Below, piece by piece: positions 8,081 to 15,122 of a stretch of 17,062 nt of DNA. Source of the stretch: QHWT01 sp046734675 (GTDB lineage Bacteria > Acidobacteriota > Vicinamibacteria > Vicinamibacterales > 2-12-FULL-66-21); the NCBI GenBank assembly GCA_046734675.1, contig JBKPRU010000327.1, positions 1 through 17,062 on the forward strand, written 5' to 3'. Positions within the stretch are counted from its first letter, which is position 1; each line of letters starts with the position of its first letter. Under the pieces are notes generated by a model. That model searched no databases, was not told where the DNA came from, and was given only the letters and a program-made list of their open reading frames with translations. The position numbers and the translations under genes are program-made.

Positions 8081-8938
8081 CTATCGTAGTTTGAATCGCT
8101 CGCGCAGCCAGGCGAGCCGATCGAGGCGGGCCTGGTAGGTGAGCTCGTGCTCGAAGTCGTAGGTCTTCACCGTCTTTGGACCGGTGACGGCATCCGCCAT
8201 GGCCTTTGCCGCATCGTTCTTCACGAACTGGTCCTTCGATCCGAATTGCAGCAGGATCGGCCGCGGTGAGATGCGCGGCAGGTATTTGATCGGATCGAGC
8301 GGCGCGAGCGTCGCGACGAACGCGTCCTTCTCGGCGCCTTCGCGTTTCGGCGCGAAGAGGAACCAGTCGCTGAAGCTGCTCGTGCCGGCCATGTAGACGA
8401 ACGCCGTGACACGCGGATCCGCGGCGGCGGCCAGCGCGCCATACATGGCTCCGAAGTCGTGGCCGACCAGTGCCACGCGCGTCTTGTCGACGTTCGGCTG
8501 CAGCATCAGCACGTCGAGCGCGCGGCGGATCTCTTTCACCTGCTGCACTGAGAAGTCGTAGTCCTTCGCGCTGTCCCGAGTCGGGAACCACTGCTCGCCC
8601 GCCCACGGCGTATCGATCAGCAGCGACGTGGTTCCGTCCATGGCCAGTTCGACCGCTTCGGCAAGGAACTCCGTCCGATTCGATGTCGGCCGCGGCGGCT
8701 CGTACCAATGCACGAAGAGCACCGCAGGACGCGGGCTCGTCGCGGCCGCGCCGGGCGTCACCAGCGTCGCGCCGTTCGTGCCGCCCGCGAGCGTGTCGTA
8801 GGTCAGTTGCCGGACGGCGACGTTCTGCTGCGCGGGCGTCACGCGAGCGCGCGGTGCGTCGTAATCGAACGAGGGCGTCGGCGCGGCAGGCGCCTGCGTT
8901 GCAAGCATAAGGACGGCGAGAAGTGCGGCGGTCGACAT
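8081..8938 (-). CDS. Secreted alpha/beta hydrolase with an Asp nucleophile elbow (GHDFG)
   Basis: The 285-residue protein begins with a signal peptide (MSTAALLAVLMLATQAPAA) and is probably periplasmic. The alpha/beta-hydrolase fold shows VLFVHWYEPP after strand 3 (oxyanion region, about 74-82), a nucleophile elbow VALVGHDFGAMYG (155-167), the acid in GSKDQFV (Asp236) and a late His264 in FEHELT. The elbow has Asp161 where esterases and dienelactone hydrolases have Ser or Cys. Asp at this site is typical of haloalkane dehalogenases and epoxide hydrolases (HDWG), while the rest of the protein resembles dienelactone-hydrolase-like proteins. Either it uses an Asp-Asp-His triad or it is not a classical esterase. 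It starts at an ATG and is the first gene of a two-gene unit with the DUF2461 gene. Confidence 0.85.
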   Translation of the reverse strand: MSTAALLAVLMLATQAPAAPTPSFDYDAPRARVTPAQQNVAVRQLTYDTLAGGTNGATLVTPGAAATSPRPAVLFVHWYEPPRPTSNRTEFLAEAVELAMDGTTSLLIDTPWAGEQWFPTRDSAKDYDFSVQQVKEIRRALDVLMLQPNVDKTRVALVGHDFGAMYGALAAAADPRVTAFVYMAGTSSFSDWFLFAPKREGAEKDAFVATLAPLDPIKYLPRISPRPILLQFGSKDQFVKNDAAKAMADAVTGPKTVKTYDFEHELTYQARLDRLAWLRERFKLR

Positions 8939-9040
8939 GTCGGTAGCGTATCAGTGATGATCACGGAGCGGTAATGCCGAAGGGGCAAACGGCGCCCCGC
9001 GTGGACGAACCGTCCCACCGGAGGGGCGATAATCAATGAC

Positions 9041-11068
9041 GTGAAACGTGCCGCGCTCCTCGCGCTCCTCCTCACGTGGTCGTGTGCGCGCGAGACGCCA
9101 TCGCCGCCGTCCGGTCCACCGAACATCGTCCTCCTGACCATCGATACCTTCCGCGCCGATCGCGTCGGACGCGAGCTGACGCCGTCGATTGAGGCAATCG
9201 CCGCGCGTGGCACGCGGTTCACCAACGCACGCGCGGCCGTGCCGCTGACCTTGCCGTCGCACACGACGATCTTGACGGGCGAGCTGCCGCCGCAGTCCGG
9301 CGTCCGTGTGAATGGCGGAGGAGGGCTGGCCGCCGGGCACACGACAATCGCGCGCGTGCTCAGGGACGGCGGCTACCGGACGGGCGCCTTCGTCGGCGCC
9401 TACGTGCTCGATCGGCACTTCGGCCTCGCGGACGGCTTCGAGACGTACGACGATCGCGTCGACCGCGATCCATCCGGCGCCGCGACACTCGAGGCGCAAA
9501 GGCGCGGCGACGCGGTCATGAACGCGGCGCTCGGCTGGCTCGCCCCGTCGGATGCGCGGCCGTTCTTCGTCTGGATTCACCTCTACGATCCGCACGCGCC
9601 GTACGATCCGCCGGCAGACTATCTCGCGCGCGCGAAGAACGTCCCCTACGACGGCGAGGTCGCCTTCGCCGACGCGCAGGTCGGCCGTCTTACCGACTGG
9701 CTGAAGTCTTCGGGAAAGATCGACGCGACGGTGATCGCCATCGCGGGCGACCACGGCGAAGGCCTTGGCGACCACGGCGAGGCTACGCACGGCATGCTCG
9801 CGTATGACTCGACGCTGCACGTCCCGCTGGTGATCGCCGTGCCCGGCCGCGAGGCCGGCGTCGTCGAAGATGCCGTGTCGCTCGTCGACGTTCCAGGCAC
9901 GCTGGCGCAGCTGGCGCGGCGTCCGCTACCGAAAACCATGAGCACGCATTCGCTGCTCGCCAACAAACGTACCAGCGCCGACGTCTATGCGGAGACCGAG
10001 TATCCCCGCGTCGCGGGATGGCATCCGCTGACGGTGCTGGTCGACACTCGATGGAAGCTCATCGCCTCGTCCGAGAACGAGCTCTACGATCTGCAGAACG
10101 ATCCCGCCGAGCGGCGCAATCTCGCCAAGGAGAAGACCAGCATCGTCGACGCGATGCGCGCCCGGGCACGCACATTGAGCGCGCCTACGGCGGCGCCCGC
10201 GACGTCAGTTTCCGCGGAGGTCGCGGACCGTCTGCGTGCGCTCGGGTACGTGTCGGGCGGTTCGTCGAGCGAGCCGCCCGACGATCGGGCCGCCAATCCC
10301 GCGCGTCACATCGCGGCGTGGAACACGTTCGAACGGGAGCTCGCGCGCTTGAGTGAAGGGCAGGCGCGCCGCGCGCTGCCCGCGCTCACCGGCCTTGCGC
10401 GCACGTTTCCCGACGCGCCGCTATTCCAGTCAACGTATGCGCGCGCACTGAAGGACACCGGCCGCGTCGGCGAGGCCCTCGATTTGTATCGACGTCTCGT
10501 CACGCGCTGGCCGCGCAACGCGGACCTCTATCACGATCTCGCCGTCGCTGCCGGCGCCGCCGGCCTCGCGAAAGAGGCGGCGCGCGCCGAGCAGGCCGCG
10601 CTTGCGCTCGAGCCGTCCAACGCGTCGGCCGCCAATGGCCTCGGCCTCGCGCACGCGGAGAACGGCCGCGCCGCCGACGCAACGTCGGCGTTCGAGCAGG
10701 CGGTGCGGCTCGATCCCTCGAACGCAATGTATTGGACGAATCTGGGAAACGCCCGCCGGGCGCAGGGGAACCTCGCTGCAGCGGAGGCGGCGTATCGAAA
10801 GGCGCTCGAGCTCGATCCGCGTCAGGCTGACGCCGCCAACGGAATAGGCGTGCTGCTCGTGCAGTCGCAGCGCGCGGGGGAAGCGATTCCCTTCTTCGAA
10901 CGCGCGCTCGCCCGATCGCCGCGCTTCGCAGAGGCGCAGCTCAATCTCGGGATCGCGTATCAGGAATCAGGAAACCGCGAACGGGCCGTGGAGCAGTATC
11001 GCCGCGTGCTTGAAGTCGCGGTGCCGGGCTCGCGCGAGTACCAGGCAGCGACCGCGCTCCTCAAATAA
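9041..11068 (+). CDS. Sulfatase-fold (alkaline phosphatase superfamily) protein with C-terminal TPR domain
   Basis: This predicted exported protein has 675 residues. A short hydrophobic N-terminus ends in LLLTWSC (Cys15), a non-ideal lipobox. The catalytic domain (about 28-380) has IDTFRADRV with metal ligand Asp35, PLTLPSHTTILTG (68-80), HLYDPHAPYDPP (180-191) and DHGEGLGDHGE (237-247) with His250. Where sulfatases have the Cys or Ser that becomes formylglycine (C/S-x-P-S-R), this protein has Thr70 (T-L-P-S-H). It is therefore more likely a Thr-dependent phosphodiesterase or phosphotransferase than a sulfatase. Several TPR units fill about 430-675 (for example NAMYWTNLGNARRAQGN). The start is a GTG; GGAGGGG at 9020-9026 is 14 nt upstream. 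It is a paralogue of the gene at 15123-16967. It is transcribed divergently from the hydrolase over 102 bp and ends 15 bp from a convergent gene. Confidence 0.88.
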   Translation: MKRAALLALLLTWSCARETPSPPSGPPNIVLLTIDTFRADRVGRELTPSIEAIAARGTRFTNARAAVPLTLPSHTTILTGELPPQSGVRVNGGGGLAAGHTTIARVLRDGGYRTGAFVGAYVLDRHFGLADGFETYDDRVDRDPSGAATLEAQRRGDAVMNAALGWLAPSDARPFFVWIHLYDPHAPYDPPADYLARAKNVPYDGEVAFADAQVGRLTDWLKSSGKIDATVIAIAGDHGEGLGDHGEATHGMLAYDSTLHVPLVIAVPGREAGVVEDAVSLVDVPGTLAQLARRPLPKTMSTHSLLANKRTSADVYAETEYPRVAGWHPLTVLVDTRWKLIASSENELYDLQNDPAERRNLAKEKTSIVDAMRARARTLSAPTAAPATSVSAEVADRLRALGYVSGGSSSEPPDDRAANPARHIAAWNTFERELARLSEGQARRALPALTGLARTFPDAPLFQSTYARALKDTGRVGEALDLYRRLVTRWPRNADLYHDLAVAAGAAGLAKEAARAEQAALALEPSNASAANGLGLAHAENGRAADATSAFEQAVRLDPSNAMYWTNLGNARRAQGNLAAAEAAYRKALELDPRQADAANGIGVLLVQSQRAGEAIPFFERALARSPRFAEAQLNLGIAYQESGNRERAVEQYRRVLEVAVPGSREYQAATALLK

Positions 11069-11083
11069 AGACGCGGTGACGAA

Positions 11084-11638
11084 CTAAGGCGCGACCGGCA
11101 GCCTCACCGTGAACGGCTCGAGCAGTGTGGCGGTGACGATCGTGCCGTGCGGCACCTGGACTTCGGCTGGCCGGGTGACACGCATGCCGCGGCGCTTCAC
11201 CTTCACGTAGTCGCCTTGAAACCGCACCGCGGTCGTCTTGATGCCGACGCGGCTGCGGGTCTCGGGATGCTCGATCAGGTTGAACCGCAATTCGAGCCGT
11301 CCCGGTCCACTGTCGTCGGCCGCGAGCGCGACGTTGCTCACCGCGCCAAACACCGTCGTCCCGGCGGGGATCAACTCGGTCCCTTCGATTTCGACGGCCG
11401 TCGTCAGGCGCCCGACCATCGGATCGTCGAGCCGGCTCGTTCCCGACGACGCGTCGGTGCCAAGCGAAATCGTCAGCACCGTGCCCGCGGGGACGCGGAA
11501 GTCCCTGTATCGGGTACGTGTGGTCGCGGTCGTTTTCGCTTTGTCAGCTCGCCGCTGGGCAGACGCCTGCGGGTGAGCGGTGAGAACGACTATCGCCGCG
11601 GCGCACAATGCGAGCGTGCGAGAACGGCCGGCGTGCAT
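11084..11638 (-). CDS. Small exported protein with three [VI]P-x-GT repeats, function unknown
   Basis: The 184-residue product carries a signal peptide (LALCAAAIVVLTAHPQASA, about 9-27) followed by a Thr/Lys-rich linker. The mature part is beta-rich, with repeated turns: VPAGTVLTI (49-57), IPAGTTVFGAV (90-100) and VPHGTIVTATLLEP (162-175). The pattern 'switch-like segment, then IPAGT...G.V' recalls the TrbI/VirB10-type beta fold seen in many short acidobacterial periplasmic proteins, but I cannot assign the family firmly. I used the ATG at 11638 rather than 11680 because it sits right before the signal peptide; no strong Shine-Dalgarno is seen. It is convergent with the sulfatase-fold gene (15 bp gap) and lies downstream of the TonB-receptor terminator, so it should have its own promoter. 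Confidence 0.75.
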   Translation of the reverse strand: MHAGRSRTLALCAAAIVVLTAHPQASAQRRADKAKTTATTRTRYRDFRVPAGTVLTISLGTDASSGTSRLDDPMVGRLTTAVEIEGTELIPAGTTVFGAVSNVALAADDSGPGRLELRFNLIEHPETRSRVGIKTTAVRFQGDYVKVKRRGMRVTRPAEVQVPHGTIVTATLLEPFTVRLPVAP

Positions 11639-11891
11639 AGGGTGTGACAAACGCCGGTGCAACGCACGTGCCCCTTGCATCTGCGCGTCAATCGCGCGTT
11701 TCGCCGCGGGCGCATTTCAGATTCGTCCGCTGATTGCGATTCTGAAACAGCGCTTCGAAAAGAAAAGGCTGGCGCACCGAAGCGCGCCAGCCCCTCTCCT
11801 CCCGAATCGGTTACAGGCCGACAACCGCCAACCCGCAACCGACATCCGCGGACGCCGAACGGCGCAAGGCGCCGCATGACGGCCGACGATC
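11639..11891. other. Spacer between the TonB receptor and the small exported protein
   Basis: It contains the receptor's terminator (11758-11792) and, toward the receptor stop, C-rich repeats of the form CAACCGCCAACCCGCAACC and a GGCGC-AA-GGCGCC dyad. A TTGACG lies upstream of the small gene on the minus strand, but I see no matching -10 box. Confidence 0.45.
11758..11792 (-). terminator. Strong intrinsic terminator of the TonB-dependent receptor gene
   Basis: On the minus strand a perfect 9-bp stem GGCTGGCGC/GCGCCAGCC (11792-11784 with 11775-11767) with an 8-nt loop is followed immediately by TTTTCTTTT. It lies about 100 bp past the receptor stop codon. Confidence 0.9.
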
Positions 11892-14846
11892 CTAGAACGA
11901 GAAACGGAAACCAACCTGTCCGACGCGCTGTTCCGGCTGCTGGAAGTCGCCCGCGAAGTTCAGCGGCTTCAGGAAGTCCGGATTCGGCGCGCCCGTGCCG
12001 AGCAGACGCGTGGTCACGAAGCCGGCCGGGTTCTTCGCGTTGAGCAGGTTGAAGAACTCGCCGATCGCTTCGATGCGCGCCGTGCCCATCAGACGGAAGC
12101 TGCGGGAGACGCGCAGATTGAGCTGCGTGCGCCAGGCGCCGCGGCCGCAGTTCCACGTCTCGCAGTTGCCGATCTCCTTCACCTTCGCCGACCCGTCGGC
12201 GTTCAGTCCGTCGAACGCGTAGGCCTTTACCGGGATGTCGTTGCGCTCGCTGTTCTGGTTCAAGTCCAGACCGTCCGTGATCGACACGGGCAGCGGCGAG
12301 CGGAACAGGAAGATCGGCGAGATGGTGAAGCCCTTCATTTGGAAGATGCCGGCCAGGGTGCCCTGGTGCCGGGCGTCAGTGCGCGATGTTGGACCCATCA
12401 CGCGCGGATCCTCGTAGAGCAGCGTGGCATCCTGCAGGTTGTTCGAGTTGAGCTCGTCGGCTGCGGTGCCGATGTCACTCTTCGCTTCCGCGAGCGTGTA
12501 AGTCGCGGTGAAGTCGATGCCGTTCGACATGCGCCGCTTCACGCCGAAGATCGCCGCCGTGTACTCGCTCTTGCCCTGGCTGATCGCTGGCCGCGTGCCG
12601 AGCGCGTTCGGCGTGAGGCCCGTGAACGCCAGCACGCGCGCCGCGGACGGCTGTCCGACCGGACGCACGTTCAGACGCGGACGCGAGTTGAGGTCGCGGC
12701 CGTCGGCGCGAACGAAGTCGACGTTGAACACCGTGCTTGGGGTCAACTGATGCGACCAGCCGATTGCGGTCTGCCGCGTGTAGGGCAGCTGCAGCCGGGG
12801 ATCGACCCACTGCCCGAAGAGCGGAATCGAGCTCGTGTCCGCCTGGTTCTGCGAAATGATGTTCGAGACCGGCTGGCCGACGCGGTAGAACGATCCGTCA
12901 GGGTTGCGGATGCCGCTCTGGTCATCGACATTCAGCACGGTGCCGAAGCCCTTGCCCGTGGCATCGCTCGCCGCGAACAGACCGTTCGAGTTCGTGTAGG
13001 CCATGTCCATGTAGATGCCCCAGCCGGCACGCACCACATCGAGCCCGTTGCCGCGAACGTCCCACGCGACGCCCAGACGTGGCTGCCAGTTGTTCTTGTC
13101 TTCTTCCGGATCCTTGCCGAAGTTCTCGAGCCCGCGGATGCCCGCCAGCTGACCAGCTCGTCCGGCGTTCTGGAAGCGCACGAAATTCGGGTTCTTCGAC
13201 TGATCGAACTGGTAGCCCGTGATGTAGTCGTAGCGCAGGCCGAGGTTCACCGTGAGTCTCGAGGCGAGCCGCCAGTCGTCCTGGATGTACCACGCGTACT
13301 GCTTCAGCGGGATGTTCGCCGACGCGTCGCCGTCGTTCAGCGTCACGTTCGACAGCGGCCCGTTCGGATCGTTGTCGAGGTGCGAGTACTGCAGCACGCC
13401 TTTGCCCGAATTGAACGTGATGAACAGGCGCGGCTCGTTGATGAAATTCGCGCCGGTCTTGAAGTCGTGGCCGAGCCCGCCCATGCCGGCCATGTGCCAT
13501 GAGAAATCATCACGGAACTGGAACTTGTGCTGCTCGGTCGTCTGCGGCGTGTTGACGCTCTGGCCGACGAATACGCCGTTCGGGAACGACTGATACGGGT
13601 CGGTGCTCGCCGCCCCAATGTGGTTGCGGAAATCGGCGTACTGGAAAATGAACTCGTTCAGCTTCGCGCCGCCCAGCACCCAGTTGTGATTCAGGTTGAC
13701 CGAGTTGAAGGAGTTCTCGCTGTCACCCCACCCGTTGGGTGCGGTGTGCGCGTTGGCGCCGTACGGCTGGGTGTTCGTATTCCGCCCGTAGCGGACCGAC
13801 AGATACTGCGACGCGTTCATCTGCGAGGTGGCCTTCGTGGTCAACAGGTTTTCGCGATACGGTGTCGTGTAGATGCCGTCCAGATCCGGGAAGAGCCCTT
13901 CGGTGCTGACCGCCTGCTTCGTGTCCTGCTGCGTCCGTTCCGCCGCCACGAAATAGTGCGCCTTGTTCTTGACAATGGGACCGCCGAAGCTGCCGCCGAA
14001 CTGGTTGCGGCGATAGTCCTGCTTTTCGATCCCGCTGGTCTTCTCGATGTAAGTGGTCGCGTTCATCGACTTGTCGCGGAACAGCTCGAAGAAGCTGCCG
14101 TGCAGGTCGTTGGTACCGCTCTTGGTGACGATGTTCATCACGCCGCCGTTGCTGCGGCCGTACTCGGCCTTCGATCGCGACGTGACGAAGTTGAACTCCT
14201 GGATCGCCTCGAGCGGGAAGAGCTGCAGCAGGCCGCCGACGGTGTCGTCGTTGTTGTCGCCGCCGTCGATCTGGTAGTTGATGTTGCGGCCATTGCCGCC
14301 GTTGATCTGCGGCGAGTACTGCGTGCTTTTCGTCGGGTCGCTGTGGAAGCCGAGGCCGACGCCGGGAATCGTCACCGCGAGGTTCGCGAACTGCCGACCG
14401 TTCAGGGGCAGGTTCTCGATGCGCTTCACGTCGACGACGCCGCCGACAGAGGAGTTGCTGGTTTCGATAAGCGGCGACTCCGCCGTCACGCTGACGTTCT
14501 CGGACAGGCCGGCGACCGCCAGGTCGACGTTGACGTCAATCGTTTGTCCGACGGAGACAACCAGCCCTTTCCGATCGTACGGGTTGAAGCCCGTGAGGTC
14601 GGCGTGCAGGTCGTAGGTGCCGACCGGCAGCGCGTTCAGGCGGTACACGCCTTCCGCGTCCGTGACCTCGGAGCGGTTGAACCCGGTCTCGGTATTCTTG
14701 ACGGTCACCGTAACGCCCGGCACTGCCGCCTTCTGGGCGTCGGTAATCCGTCCCTGGATGTTGCCTGTCGTCTGCTGCGCGGCCGCGGGGATGCCCGCGA
14801 GCGTGAACGCGCAGAGCGCGATCATCGCAACGATGATCTTCTTCAT
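11892..14846 (-). CDS. TonB-dependent receptor with carboxypeptidase-regulatory-like N-terminal domain
   Basis: This 984-residue outer-membrane protein has a signal peptide (MKKIIVAMIALCAFTLAGIP, cleaved near AAA-QQ at about 24). A transthyretin-like carboxypeptidase-regulatory domain follows (GNIQGRITDAQKAAVPGVTV, then TDAEGVYRLNALPVGTYDL; about 28-110). The plug domain has NLPLNGRQFANLAVTIPG and a run of Asn/Gly/Asp residues (YQIDGGDNNDD), then GGVMNIVTKSGTN. The remainder is a beta-barrel ending in VGFRFSF with a terminal Phe. This Oar-like architecture is abundant in Acidobacteriota and imports large substrates, often sugars or peptides, using TonB energy; the substrate here is unknown. 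The ATG at 14846 precedes the signal peptide and has GGAGG at 14857-14861, 10 nt upstream. An ATG at 14909 would add 21 residues before it. The gene follows a sulfatase-fold/TPR gene on the same strand with a 276-bp gap and ends at a strong terminator. Confidence 0.93.
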   Translation of the reverse strand: MKKIIVAMIALCAFTLAGIPAAAQQTTGNIQGRITDAQKAAVPGVTVTVKNTETGFNRSEVTDAEGVYRLNALPVGTYDLHADLTGFNPYDRKGLVVSVGQTIDVNVDLAVAGLSENVSVTAESPLIETSNSSVGGVVDVKRIENLPLNGRQFANLAVTIPGVGLGFHSDPTKSTQYSPQINGGNGRNINYQIDGGDNNDDTVGGLLQLFPLEAIQEFNFVTSRSKAEYGRSNGGVMNIVTKSGTNDLHGSFFELFRDKSMNATTYIEKTSGIEKQDYRRNQFGGSFGGPIVKNKAHYFVAAERTQQDTKQAVSTEGLFPDLDGIYTTPYRENLLTTKATSQMNASQYLSVRYGRNTNTQPYGANAHTAPNGWGDSENSFNSVNLNHNWVLGGAKLNEFIFQYADFRNHIGAASTDPYQSFPNGVFVGQSVNTPQTTEQHKFQFRDDFSWHMAGMGGLGHDFKTGANFINEPRLFITFNSGKGVLQYSHLDNDPNGPLSNVTLNDGDASANIPLKQYAWYIQDDWRLASRLTVNLGLRYDYITGYQFDQSKNPNFVRFQNAGRAGQLAGIRGLENFGKDPEEDKNNWQPRLGVAWDVRGNGLDVVRAGWGIYMDMAYTNSNGLFAASDATGKGFGTVLNVDDQSGIRNPDGSFYRVGQPVSNIISQNQADTSSIPLFGQWVDPRLQLPYTRQTAIGWSHQLTPSTVFNVDFVRADGRDLNSRPRLNVRPVGQPSAARVLAFTGLTPNALGTRPAISQGKSEYTAAIFGVKRRMSNGIDFTATYTLAEAKSDIGTAADELNSNNLQDATLLYEDPRVMGPTSRTDARHQGTLAGIFQMKGFTISPIFLFRSPLPVSITDGLDLNQNSERNDIPVKAYAFDGLNADGSAKVKEIGNCETWNCGRGAWRTQLNLRVSRSFRLMGTARIEAIGEFFNLLNAKNPAGFVTTRLLGTGAPNPDFLKPLNFAGDFQQPEQRVGQVGFRFSF

Positions 14847-14864
14847 GCCTGTCTGGCCTCCATT

Positions 14865-14897
14865 AAAAAAGGACAGCTCCCCGGACGGTGGAGCTGT
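14865..14897 (-). terminator. Terminator hairpin in the receptor leader (candidate attenuator)
   Basis: On the minus strand ACAGCTCC (14897-14890) and GGAGCTGT (14880-14873) form a perfect 8-bp stem with a 9-nt loop. CC and then six T (14870-14865) follow. The receptor's GGAGG begins only 3 nt after the T-run, so no promoter fits between them; the receptor transcript should carry this hairpin. Confidence 0.65.
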
Positions 14898-14951
14898 GAC
14901 GAACGGCATAGCAAGCGACTCGCCACTCTCCCGGGGACGAGTTCGCTCGTC
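14878..14951 (-). promoter_or_regulatory. Possible antiterminator and upstream hairpin in the receptor leader
   Basis: Minus-strand TCCCCGG (14937-14931) can pair over 7 bp with CCGGGGA (14884-14878), which overlaps the 3' arm of the terminator stem, so the two structures exclude each other. Just upstream is a perfect hairpin GACGAG-CGAA-CTCGTC (14951-14936), sharing two bases with the antiterminator arm. Together they look like a regulated leader; I could not name a ligand class. Confidence 0.45.
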
Positions 14952-15078
14952 AACTTGATGAAATGTCGAGAGTTAGTGACGACCGGCACAAGCGTGGGAC
15001 CGTCCGCAGGCCAACTGATCCAATGGCTTGGTTTCTGCCGGGCCGGATCTACGGAAAGCCGTGATGAGTGACGGCGCC

Positions 15079-15101
15079 GGAACTGTGACAGTCACCGTTC
15101 C
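15079..15101. repeat. 23-bp palindrome after the second sulfatase-fold gene
   Basis: GGAAC-t-GTGAC-a-GTCAC-c-GTTCC is a dyad with one central base and one mismatch per arm. It lies about 20 bp past the sulfatase-fold gene's stop and upstream of the receptor. With no T-run it may be a weak terminator, an mRNA-stabilising hairpin or an operator. The 9-mer TAGTGACGA occurs nearby twice (14975-14983 and 15112-15120). Confidence 0.5.
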
Positions 15102-15122
15102 TTGCCGCAGGTAGTGACGAGC

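Noticed and set aside
8991..9028. Hairpin CGCCCC/GGGGCG hiding the Shine-Dalgarno of the first sulfatase-fold gene
   Set aside because: Six GC pairs across a 24-nt loop are expected by chance in such GC-rich DNA.
13527..15071. Long open frame antisense to the TonB receptor (514 codons)
   Set aside because: Its translation is Arg/Val/Asp-rich with no recognisable domain and mirrors the third-position GC of the real gene opposite.
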